A stretch of DNA of 64,000 nt from Limnohabitans sp. DM1 (GTDB lineage Bacteria; Pseudomonadota; Gammaproteobacteria; Burkholderiales; Burkholderiaceae_C), in NCBI RefSeq assembly GCF_001269385.1, contig NZ_CXOO01000014.1, forward strand, positions 186,171 through 250,170. Direction: 5' to 3'. Below are positions 35,270-42,356 of this stretch, piece after piece. Made by a program: the position numbers and the translations under genes. Below the pieces are notes generated by a model. It did no database searches, had not been told where the DNA came from, and saw only the letters and a program-made list of their open reading frames with translations. Numbering within the stretch: the first letter of the stretch is position 1; each line of letters opens with the position of its first letter.

Positions 35270-35572
35270 ATGAAAACCGCACTGCTTTTGAGCGCTGGCT
35301 TGCTGCTGGGCAGCCACAGTTGGGCCAATGAAGCGCTGGCCAAGAAAAACGGCTGCACGGGCTGCCACGCCATGGCCAGCGCCCTGGTCGGACCAGCATT
35401 CAAGGATGTGGCCGCCAAATACGCAGACCAAGCCGACGCCAAAGACCAGCTGATCCAGAGCATTCGCCAAGGCAGCAAGGGCAAGTGGGGTCAGATGGCC
35501 ATGCCACCCCAAGGCCAACTGTCCGCAGGCGATGCCCAAAAGCTGGCCCTGTGGGTGCTCAAAACCAAGTGA
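35270..35572 (+). CDS. Class I c-type cytochrome (c551/c8 type)
   Basis: A 100-residue periplasmic monohaem cytochrome with a signal peptide (cleavage near SHSWA), haem motif C29-T-G-C32-H33 and a Met ligand in WGQMAMPPQG (M76 or M78). It resembles small cytochromes that carry electrons between bc1 or periplasmic dehydrogenases and oxidases. It starts at the base after the gloA stop, so the two are coupled. It may serve the nearby GMC dehydrogenase. Confidence 0.9.
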   Translation: MKTALLLSAGLLLGSHSWANEALAKKNGCTGCHAMASALVGPAFKDVAAKYADQADAKDQLIQSIRQGSKGKWGQMAMPPQGQLSAGDAQKLALWVLKTK

Positions 35573-35588
35573 TCGGTAGACACAAGCC

Positions 35589-36008
35589 ATGAAATACCTG
35601 CACACCATGGTCCGGGTCGCAGACCTGGACGCATCGCTGCGCTTTTACCGGGATGCGCTGGGGCTGCAATTGCTGCGGCAATTCGATGTGCCCAGTGGTC
35701 GCTTCACGCTGGCTTTTCTGGCCGCCCCCGGCGACAGCCAGGCGCAAATCGAGTTGACGCACAACTGGGACGAGTCGTCCTACACACAAGGCCGCAATTT
35801 CGGCCACCTGGCCTATGCCGTTGACGACATTTATGCCACCTGCCAACGGCTGCAAGACCACGGCGTGCAGATCGTGCGTCCGCCCCGCGATGGCCACATG
35901 GCCTTTGTGCGCTCACCCGACCACATTTCCATTGAGCTGCTGCAACGCGGCGCGCCCCTGCCACCGGCCGAGCCTTGGGTGTCCATGCCCAACATCGGTC
36001 AGTGGTAA
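35589..36008 (+). CDS. Short glyoxalase/VOC family protein (E. coli GloA-like)
   Basis: A 139-residue VOC protein whose length and motifs follow the short bacterial glyoxalase I (LHTMVRVADLDASLRFYRDALG, IELTHNWDES, GHLAYAVDD, SIELLQRG). The His/Glu metal ligand positions are present. It may be the Ni-type glyoxalase I, or a related VOC enzyme with another substrate. It lies beside a longer-type gloA. Confidence 0.85.
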   Translation: MKYLHTMVRVADLDASLRFYRDALGLQLLRQFDVPSGRFTLAFLAAPGDSQAQIELTHNWDESSYTQGRNFGHLAYAVDDIYATCQRLQDHGVQIVRPPRDGHMAFVRSPDHISIELLQRGAPLPPAEPWVSMPNIGQW

Positions 36009-36032
36009 AGACCACATACCCGTCCATCGCCC

Positions 36033-36869
36033 ATGAACTGCACAGCATCCCCCGCATTCGACACTCCCAGCCAGGACACCGCCAACGCCAACGACGGGTC
36101 GGCCGAATGGCCCCCTCATTGGCCCGTCGCCCACATGCCCGGCTCCTTGCCCATGGGGGGCGTCGTGCCCATGACGCCCATCCACGCCTTCAGCAGCAGC
36201 CCGCGTGCCCTGCGCCTGAAAACACAAACGGGCCTCAAACCCGTTCGCACCGACATCGCCTTGGGGGGGCTGGTGGCGTTTGAAATTTCAGACCTGCTGA
36301 CCAGTGAAGAAGCCGACGCCCTGGTCACCGCCAGCGAACTGCTGGGCTACCGCGACGAAGCCCCCGGCATCCAGACGCCCCCGGGCATGCGCATGAACAA
36401 ATCGGTGCACTGGGTGGCCGACGACCGTTTGCTCGACCCTTTGATGAGCCGCATGCGGCATCTGCTGCCCCCCAGCATCGACGGCCAACCTCTTTACGGC
36501 CTGCTCAGCCAGCGCCTGAACATGTACCGCTACGACGCCAACGACGTCTTCAACCGCCATGTGGATGGACAATGGCCCGGCTACAGCCTGAGCGATGACC
36601 GCCGCGACATGCTGCAGTGGGGCGACAGCGTGCGTTCTGGCCTGACCATGATCCTTTACCTCAATGGCCCGGAAGACGGCGTCAGCGGTGGCTGCACCCG
36701 GCTGTTCAGGCCCGATGGCAGCGGGGTCGATGTGTTGCCCCGCAAGGGCTCTGCCCTGTTCTTTCGCCACGGCTTTGGCCCCCATTCGGTGGTGCACGAA
36801 GGCCGTCAGGTCGGTGCCGGGGCGTCCAAATACGTGGCCCGCATCAACATCATGTACGGGCAGGAGTGA
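36033..36869 (+). CDS. 2-oxoglutarate/Fe(II) oxygenase (prolyl 4-hydroxylase type)
   Basis: A 278-residue protein with a C-terminal double-stranded beta-helix domain. The iron ligands are H176 and D178 in NRHVDGQ and a distal His in GPHSVVHEG (H251 or H255). LNMYRYDANDVF and SGLTMILYLNGPEDGVSGG are typical of P4H-domain enzymes. The first 75 residues are Pro-rich and variable. The substrate (protein or small molecule) is unknown. Its stop abuts the stop of the convergent DUF3820 gene. Confidence 0.86.
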   Translation: MNCTASPAFDTPSQDTANANDGSAEWPPHWPVAHMPGSLPMGGVVPMTPIHAFSSSPRALRLKTQTGLKPVRTDIALGGLVAFEISDLLTSEEADALVTASELLGYRDEAPGIQTPPGMRMNKSVHWVADDRLLDPLMSRMRHLLPPSIDGQPLYGLLSQRLNMYRYDANDVFNRHVDGQWPGYSLSDDRRDMLQWGDSVRSGLTMILYLNGPEDGVSGGCTRLFRPDGSGVDVLPRKGSALFFRHGFGPHSVVHEGRQVGAGASKYVARINIMYGQE

Positions 36870-37094
36870 TCAGCTCGGCCGAGGGGCGCTGCGCAAGGGC
36901 TTGAGCAAATCGCTCAAACCGTTGTGGTCAATCTCCTGCATGAGCTGCAGCAATCGGCCCACCTCGCCTTTGGGGAAACCCTCGCGTGCAAACCAGTTGA
37001 GGTAGTTGCCGGGCAAGTCGGCGATCAGCACGCCCTTGTGCTTGCCAAAGGGCATGGGCATGGTGACCAGTTTCACAAGGTCTTCGGGGTTCAT
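36870..37094 (-). CDS. DUF3820 family protein
   Basis: A 74-residue protein of the DUF3820 family (MPFGKHKGVLIADLPGNYLNWFAREGFPKGEVGRLLQLM), a motif also found at exonuclease C-termini. The start at 37094 has AGGGG six bases upstream. It follows the alpha/beta hydrolase by 10 bases. Function unknown; a nucleic-acid role is suggested only by the motif. Confidence 0.85.
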   Translation of the reverse strand: MNPEDLVKLVTMPMPFGKHKGVLIADLPGNYLNWFAREGFPKGEVGRLLQLMQEIDHNGLSDLLKPLRSAPRPS

Positions 37095-37104
37095 GCCCAG
37101 CCCC

Positions 37105-37902
37105 TCACGCCTGGCCCCACAGCCAGCTGCGCACACAGGCGTGGAAGGCTTCAGGCCGCGAGATCATGACCCAATGCCCACAGGGCAGGCCTTGAACTGC
37201 GCTGCCGGGCGTGGCAGCGACTTTTTCCAGCCACTTGGCCGAATGGAACATGAAGGGTTTACGCTCGCCATAGACAAACAACAGTGGCATGGGCAACTGA
37301 ATTTGCGCCGCACCTTTGAAGCCACCCGCCGTGCCGAACCACTGCATGGCGTAGGGGTAGTTCATCTTGTAGGTGATCGAGGCGGGGTCCGTGGGGCAGC
37401 GCAGCCAGCGCGCCATGGCGCGGGTCATGCGGGTGCCCAGGCTGCCCCCCAGCTTCCAGGCCAAGGCAAGCCAGACCTGGTAGCCCATCACAGACAGTTT
37501 TTCCTTGGCGCTCCAACTGCGCAACAAGGCACCTGAGTTGTGGTCACCCACGTCCACCGCCACCACGCGGGCCACACGATCAGGGTGGCGCATGGCGAAT
37601 TCATAACCAAAGATGCAGCCCCAGTCATGCAGCAGCAGGGTCACGGGCTTGTGAGGGCTGATGCGGTCCACGATCTGGCGCAGCAGCTGGCACATGTCGT
37701 CGAGGCTGGTCGATGCTGCACCGGACTCAAAACCGGGCAGCGTCAGGCGGGCGCAGGTGGCACGGTCCTGCAAAGCAGCCACGGTGCCATCCCAAAGGGC
37801 TCGGGTGTCGGGCCAACCGTGCAGCATGAGGATCACCTCATCGCCCTGCCCTTGCAGCCAGACCTCGGTACCGTTGACAGTGATGCACAGCTCGTTGTTC
37901 AT
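37105..37902 (-). CDS. Alpha/beta hydrolase with Asp nucleophile (epoxide hydrolase / dehalogenase type)
   Basis: A 265-residue alpha/beta hydrolase with HGWP (28-31) and a nucleophile elbow LHDWGC in which D93 replaces Ser. That pattern is typical of epoxide hydrolases and haloalkane dehalogenases. The C-terminal catalytic His lies in GLPCGHWVMISRPE. The cap region (about 130-205) is helical. The substrate is unknown. Confidence 0.85.
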   Translation of the reverse strand: MNNELCITVNGTEVWLQGQGDEVILMLHGWPDTRALWDGTVAALQDRATCARLTLPGFESGAASTSLDDMCQLLRQIVDRISPHKPVTLLLHDWGCIFGYEFAMRHPDRVARVVAVDVGDHNSGALLRSWSAKEKLSVMGYQVWLALAWKLGGSLGTRMTRAMARWLRCPTDPASITYKMNYPYAMQWFGTAGGFKGAAQIQLPMPLLFVYGERKPFMFHSAKWLEKVAATPGSAVQGLPCGHWVMISRPEAFHACVRSWLWGQA

Positions 37903-37953
37903 GGTTGTTATGGGTCAGTGTGTTGACAAATGAAGTCGAAGATTTGAGCGCAA

Positions 37954-37982
37954 ACATCACCAGCAGGGCTGGCTCCTACAAA
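37954..37982. repeat. Single arm of the family B palindromic element
   Basis: CATCACCAGCAGGGCTGGCTC followed by CTACAA matches one arm of family B. No second arm was found next to it, so it is a solo or decayed copy between the hydrolase and aminotransferase genes. Confidence 0.55.
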
Positions 37983-37995
37983 AACAACGGTGTGA

Positions 37996-39192
37996 TCACA
38001 GGGCTTTGGCCAGACGCGCCACACCTTCGAGGATCTTGTCTTCGCCTACGGTGGCAAAGCTCAGGCGGAAGGTGGCGTGGTCGGGGTGGGCACAGAAGAA
38101 CGGCGTGCCCGGCACAAAGGCCACGCCCTGCTCGATGGCACGTTTGGCATACACATTGCCGTCGTTCACCTTGCCGCCCGCACCCGTGAGGCGCGCCCAC
38201 ACAAACAAGCCGCCTTGCGGTTGTACAAACTCGACCGCATCGCCCAATTCGCGGCGCAATGCGTCGCCCATGGTTTGGGCGCGCTGGGCATACACAGCGC
38301 GCACTTTGTCCAAGGTAGCAGGCATGCGACCGGCCAACAGGTATTGCGCCGCTGTGGCCTGGGCAAAGGTGCTGGTGTGCGCATCGCTGAACTGCTTGCA
38401 CATGGTGGCGCGGGCCAGCAGATCAGCGGGGGCCACCATCCAGCCCACGCGCAAGCCGGGCGACAGCACTTTGGACAGCGACCCGCAATGCACCAGCAGC
38501 TCACGGCTGCCGGGCACGGTGCTGCTCAAAGCCAGCAAGCTGGGCGGTGGTGCTTCGCCAAAATACAGATCACCATAAGGATCGTCTTCGACGATCAGGG
38601 TCTGGTGCTTCACAGCCATCTCCAGCACCTGCTGGCGGCGCTCGGCGCTGAGCAAGGCACCGCTCGGGTTGCCAAAGGTGGGGATCAGGTACACAAACTT
38701 CGGCTTGTGCTCAGCAATCAGTTTTTCCAGCTCGTCGGTTTTGACGCCGTGGCCGTCCACCGGGGCGCTGATGAGCTCGGCTCCGTACAACCTGAAGCAC
38801 TGGATGGTGGCCAGAAAGGTGGGGCCTTCCACGATCACCTTGTCACCGGGGCTGATCATGGTTTTGCCGATCAAATCCAGCCCCTGCTGGCTGCCTGTGG
38901 TCACGATCAGCTGGTCGGCTGCCACATCCTTGGCGCCCTTTTGGTGCATGAATTGAGCCAGTTGATCGCGCAGCGGGCCATAGCCTTCGGTGGCGCCGTA
39001 TTGCAGGGCTGCGCCCGGGTCTTGGCTCAGTGCCGCGTTGCTCGCTTCGCGGATGCCGTCCACATCAAACAGGGCGCTGTCGGGGAAACCGCCCGCAAAG
39101 CTGATGATGCCGGGCTTGCCCAAAAGCTTGAACAGCTCGCGGATGGCAGAGGTTTCGACGTTGTTGAGGCGGTCGGCAAATTGCAAAGGCAT
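37996..39192 (-). CDS. PLP-dependent class I/II aminotransferase (2-aminoadipate/aromatic type)
   Basis: A 398-residue fold-type I aminotransferase (FAGGFPDSALFD, TTGSQQGLDLIGKTM, VYLIPTFGNPSGALL, VEDDPYGDLYF, with the PLP Lys in GSLSKVLSPGLRVGW). It is like the LysN/ArAT-I group without a GntR domain, so it is an enzyme and not a MocR regulator. The start at 39192 fits the family. Likely substrates are aromatic or branched amino acids or 2-aminoadipate. Confidence 0.9.
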   Translation of the reverse strand: MPLQFADRLNNVETSAIRELFKLLGKPGIISFAGGFPDSALFDVDGIREASNAALSQDPGAALQYGATEGYGPLRDQLAQFMHQKGAKDVAADQLIVTTGSQQGLDLIGKTMISPGDKVIVEGPTFLATIQCFRLYGAELISAPVDGHGVKTDELEKLIAEHKPKFVYLIPTFGNPSGALLSAERRQQVLEMAVKHQTLIVEDDPYGDLYFGEAPPPSLLALSSTVPGSRELLVHCGSLSKVLSPGLRVGWMVAPADLLARATMCKQFSDAHTSTFAQATAAQYLLAGRMPATLDKVRAVYAQRAQTMGDALRRELGDAVEFVQPQGGLFVWARLTGAGGKVNDGNVYAKRAIEQGVAFVPGTPFFCAHPDHATFRLSFATVGEDKILEGVARLAKAL

Positions 39193-39245
39193 GGTGTATC
39201 TTCCCGGGTTGACTTGGCCGTCATTTTGCCAACATCTGGACCCCC

Positions 39246-39890
39246 ATGAAACCCGCACAGATCGAATCCTTCTTTGCCACCCTGCAAGCCGCCAACCCCA
39301 TGCCCGTGACCGAGCTGGAATACACCAGCGTGTTCGAGCTGCTGGCAGCCGTGCTGCTGTCGGCCCAGGCCACCGATGTGGGCGTGAACAAGGCCACGCG
39401 CAAACTGTTCCCGGTGGCAGGCACGCCCCAAAAGATTCTGGATCTGGGTTTGGAGGGGCTGGAGAATTACATCAAGACTATTGGCCTGTACCGCAGCAAA
39501 GCCAAACACCTGATGGCAACCTGCCGGATTTTGGTGGAGCAACACGGCGGCCAGGTGCCCCGCACACGCGAAGCCCTCGAAGCCCTGCCCGGTGTGGGCC
39601 GCAAAACCGCCAATGTGGTGCTCAATTCTGCTTTTGGCGAAGCGACCATGGCGGTGGACACGCACATTTTTCGCCTGGGCAACCGCACCGGGCTGGCCCC
39701 GGGCAAAACACCTCTGGAAGTGGAGCAAAAGCTGCTCAAGCGCATCCCGGCCAAATACCTGGTCGATGCCCACCACTGGCTGATCCTGCATGGGCGCTAT
39801 GTGTGCCAAGCGCGCAAACCGCTGTGTGGGCAGTGCGCGGTGGCCGCGTTTTGTGACTTCAAACCCAAGACCAGCGCCACCACGCATTGA
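39246..39890 (+). CDS. nth: Endonuclease III
   Basis: A 214-residue DNA glycosylase/AP lyase for oxidised pyrimidines. It has a helix-hairpin-helix LPGVGRKTANVV with catalytic K120, catalytic D138 in VDTH, and a 4Fe-4S cluster at C187, C194, C197 and C203. Full length and intact. It is divergent from the aminotransferase, with a 53-base gap. Confidence 0.97.
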   Translation: MKPAQIESFFATLQAANPMPVTELEYTSVFELLAAVLLSAQATDVGVNKATRKLFPVAGTPQKILDLGLEGLENYIKTIGLYRSKAKHLMATCRILVEQHGGQVPRTREALEALPGVGRKTANVVLNSAFGEATMAVDTHIFRLGNRTGLAPGKTPLEVEQKLLKRIPAKYLVDAHHWLILHGRYVCQARKPLCGQCAVAAFCDFKPKTSATTH

Positions 39891-39916
39891 ACAAGACGAT
39901 GGGACATTGCGCCCCC

Positions 39917-40070
39917 GTAGATCGGTGGTCAAAGACCCCGACATAGACCCGGTGAAGCCCTCAAACCTTTGCACCAGAACCGCGCGCAAGCCGCAAACGT
40001 CGGACTCTGCGTGTGCCGACCTACAAGACCTTTGAGCACTGAAGCCTTCAGAAGGCCGAATCCATCAAGG
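39917..40070. repeat. Dispersed palindromic element, family A, copy 3
   Basis: GTAGATCGGTGGTC, AAGACCCCGACATAGACCC, an unrelated middle of about 50 bases, then GTCGGACTCTGCGTGTGCCG, ACCTACAAGACCTTTGAGCA and a degraded tail (GGCCGAATCCATCAAGG). It fills the nth / serine hydrolase gap. Confidence 0.75.
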
Positions 40071-40074
40071 CTGT

Positions 40075-41373
40075 TCAATACCGCTCCGTGCGACCGCCCA
40101 GAGACTGCAGCACACCGAGCCAAAAGGCAGCGCGCTCGGCATAAGGCTCTGGGTCCTGGTGGCCGCTGGCTTGGGCGTAGACGGCGGTTTGCACCATCAC
40201 GATGCCGGTGGCCGGTTGCACAAACACCGATTGGCCATGTACACCCTGGAAGGCAAAGCTGCGCTCTTTCAAGGGGTGCAGCCAGAACTGGTAGCCGTAG
40301 CCAAAGTATGGCGTGGCCTTGTAGGGCGCGAAAGCGGGAGGCTGCAACGCAACATCGGTCGCCTCGCGCAAATAGTCTGCGGGCAGTATTTGCTGCTCGC
40401 CCAGCTTGCCGTCTTTGGCCATCAAGACGCCCAGACGACCCCAGTCGCGCAAGCTGGCGTTGAAGCAAAAATACGCCCCGGCTTGCCGGTCCCGACCGTT
40501 GCACCAAAAGGCATCACGTTCGGCCCCCATGGGTTTCCAGAGCCAGTCACTGGTCAACTCGGCCATGCTGCGGCCCGTGGCACCCGTCAGGACGCGGCCC
40601 AGGACTTCGGTTTCGGAGCTGGCATAGACAAATTTTTGCCCCGATGGGCTGTGGCGGTCTGAAAACGAGCGCAGCACGCTGGCAACCGTTGGGCTACCCG
40701 TGGCAAAACTGCGCGAGAGTTTTGAGACATCGTCCTGCCCGTCGTAGCGTTCGGTGAACGTCAGGCCAGAGCTCATGCGCAGCAAATGCCGGATCGGAGT
40801 CTGGCCATAGGCGCTGCCCTGCAAGTCTTTGGCGTATTGACCGGCCGGGTCATCGAGCGAGGCGATCAGCCCCCGCTGCACAGCGGCCCCGATCAACATC
40901 GAGGTGACGCTTTTGGCCATGGAAAAGGACAAGAACCGAGCATCTTCACGGCGGCCATAACGGTAACGCTCGGCCACGATTTCGCCATTTTTCAGGATCA
41001 GCAAACCCGTGATGCGACGGCGCTCCAGGTACTCGTCCAGGGTATAGCCCAGGTTGCGGTAGCGGTATTTGATCAGGGCAGGCACGCTGGCCTGTGGCAA
41101 GGGCAAGACGCTGGGGCCTCGGGCCACGCTTTCAGTCAAAACGCCTGGCACTTGGTCAAGTGCTGACCAGGCGCCTACCCGGTTTTCCATGGATGACCAG
41201 CGCGGCCCGATGGGATAGCCCAGCGATTTACCCAGTGCTTCTTCGTCGGGTTCAGCCAGGGCAGGTGTGCCGCACAGACCGGCCGACAGGGCCAGCAGCA
41301 GCGCCCCCAAACGTCCGTTGAACCGTGGAACCTCATGCTTTGCAGGTATCGCTTCCTTGTCTTTTTCACTCAT
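40075..41373 (-). CDS. Serine hydrolase (beta-lactamase class C / penicillin-binding type)
   Basis: A 432-residue protein with a membrane signal after a charged N-terminus (LGALLLALSAGLCGTPALA, cleavage near residue 40). It has the SxxK motif S151-M-A-K154, a Tyr motif in VYASSETE and a C-terminal GVHGQS in the place of the KTG/HTG triad. It belongs to the class C beta-lactamase-related esterase/peptidase family (6-aminohexanoate dimer hydrolase-like). It is probably an esterase or peptidase; resistance activity is not implied. GGAG is seven bases before the ATG. Confidence 0.86.
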   Translation of the reverse strand: MSEKDKEAIPAKHEVPRFNGRLGALLLALSAGLCGTPALAEPDEEALGKSLGYPIGPRWSSMENRVGAWSALDQVPGVLTESVARGPSVLPLPQASVPALIKYRYRNLGYTLDEYLERRRITGLLILKNGEIVAERYRYGRREDARFLSFSMAKSVTSMLIGAAVQRGLIASLDDPAGQYAKDLQGSAYGQTPIRHLLRMSSGLTFTERYDGQDDVSKLSRSFATGSPTVASVLRSFSDRHSPSGQKFVYASSETEVLGRVLTGATGRSMAELTSDWLWKPMGAERDAFWCNGRDRQAGAYFCFNASLRDWGRLGVLMAKDGKLGEQQILPADYLREATDVALQPPAFAPYKATPYFGYGYQFWLHPLKERSFAFQGVHGQSVFVQPATGIVMVQTAVYAQASGHQDPEPYAERAAFWLGVLQSLGGRTERY

Positions 41374-41447
41374 GTCTCATCTCCATTCAGGCCCGCCATC
41401 ATGGCACGGACCGCCCCAGATGAGCAGTTAAAATGCTCCACGACGGT

Positions 41448-41469
41448 GCTGCCTTGGGCAGCTTTTTTT
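41448..41469 (+). terminator. Intrinsic terminator or attenuator in the leader of the DUF3348 operon
   Basis: GCTGCC-TTG-GGCAGC is followed by seven T on the plus strand. No plus-strand gene ends here: the nearest upstream gene is divergent. It therefore sits in the leader of the DUF3348 operon or ends a short unannotated transcript. Confidence 0.65.
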
Positions 41470-41552
41470 ATTCTCCGTCCCATTCCGAACTTCTTCCCGA
41501 ACCTCTTCTCGCACCCCCTCCCTGCCCACTTGATCGACCCCAAGAAGCCCGG

Positions 41553-41572
41553 CCCCTCAATCTCCTGAGGGG
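41553..41572 (+). promoter_or_regulatory. Leader hairpin and mini-ORF before the DUF3348 gene
   Basis: CCCCTCA-ATCTCC-TGAGGGG forms a perfect seven-pair hairpin that contains the only purine-rich tract (GAGGGG) before the gene. Right after it, a six-codon frame (ATG at 41574) ends in a TGA that overlaps the DUF3348 ATG at 41591. Translational coupling through a leader peptide is possible but unproven. Confidence 0.35.
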
Positions 41573-41590
41573 AATGCTCCGCCCCCATCC

Positions 41591-42352
41591 ATGACGCCAG
41601 CCCCTGTGGGTGCCCACCTGCACCGCTCCTCACTCATGCGCTTTCTCGCCGAGCAAGGCATGCTGGACACGTCCGTGGCCATGGGTGATGTCGGCCCCAA
41701 GCTGGGCGACTGGCTGGACTTTCGTCAAGCCATCAGCTTGCACGGCGTGCTCAACCCGCAAGCGCCCGCCGAACAAGCGGCCCACACACAAGGCATGGCG
41801 GTATTGAGTGCAGATGCGCTGACGCGGCATGTGGACAAAGTCCGCTTGCAGCTGGTGCAATCCATCTCTCAAGGCGCCCCCACAGGCTCGGGCCTCACGC
41901 GCATTGACATGCCCCCGGCCGAACTGGACGAGCCCTTGGACCCCAAAACGGCTTATGAACCCTATCGCCGCTTTTATGCGGCGCACCAAAGGCAGATGGA
42001 AAGCGCCATCCGCAGCTTGCGCTCGCAAGTGCGGGGGCAGTTGAGCAAAAGTTCCAGCGCCTTGCAGCAACTGGCCACGCTGGACGCGGCTTTTGAAAAC
42101 ATCCTGAGTGAGCGCGAAGCGGTTTTGCTGGGCAAAGTGTCCAAGCTGCTTGAAAAACGCTTTGCGCAAGCCCTCAAACAACACCTCAAGAAACAAGCCG
42201 ACAGCGCCGCCGACGGGGCCACGCCGGTGCAGCCACTGGCCTGGCTCATGCCACTGCGCCAGGGCTTGCGCAGCGCTTTGCTGGCCGAGCTGGACACGCG
42301 CTTGCAGCCCACGCTGGGCCTTCTTGAAGCCTTCAATGCAGAAAACACCTGA
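41591..42352 (+). CDS. DUF3348 family protein
   Basis: A 253-residue soluble, mainly helical protein of the DUF3348 family. A conserved N-terminal block (HRSSLMRFLAEQG, LGDWLDFRQAISLHGVL) and a second block (YEPYRRFYAAHQRQMESAIRSLR, LATLDAAFENILSEREAVLLGK) are visible. No signal or membrane segment, so it is cytosolic. It is first in a four-gene operon and ends four bases before the DUF802 gene. Function unknown; the context makes it a likely cytosolic partner of the channel protein. Confidence 0.85.
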   Translation: MTPAPVGAHLHRSSLMRFLAEQGMLDTSVAMGDVGPKLGDWLDFRQAISLHGVLNPQAPAEQAAHTQGMAVLSADALTRHVDKVRLQLVQSISQGAPTGSGLTRIDMPPAELDEPLDPKTAYEPYRRFYAAHQRQMESAIRSLRSQVRGQLSKSSSALQQLATLDAAFENILSEREAVLLGKVSKLLEKRFAQALKQHLKKQADSAADGATPVQPLAWLMPLRQGLRSALLAELDTRLQPTLGLLEAFNAENT

Positions 42353-42356
42353 ATCC

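Noticed and set aside
37996-39192. MocR/GntR-type transcription regulator
   Set aside because: The protein has the aminotransferase domain only; there is no N-terminal winged-helix domain.
40075-41373. Beta-lactam resistance gene
   Set aside because: The SxxK and Tyr motifs place it in the class C-related hydrolase family, but the C-terminal triad is not the KTG typical of true AmpC enzymes and there is no ampR-like neighbour.
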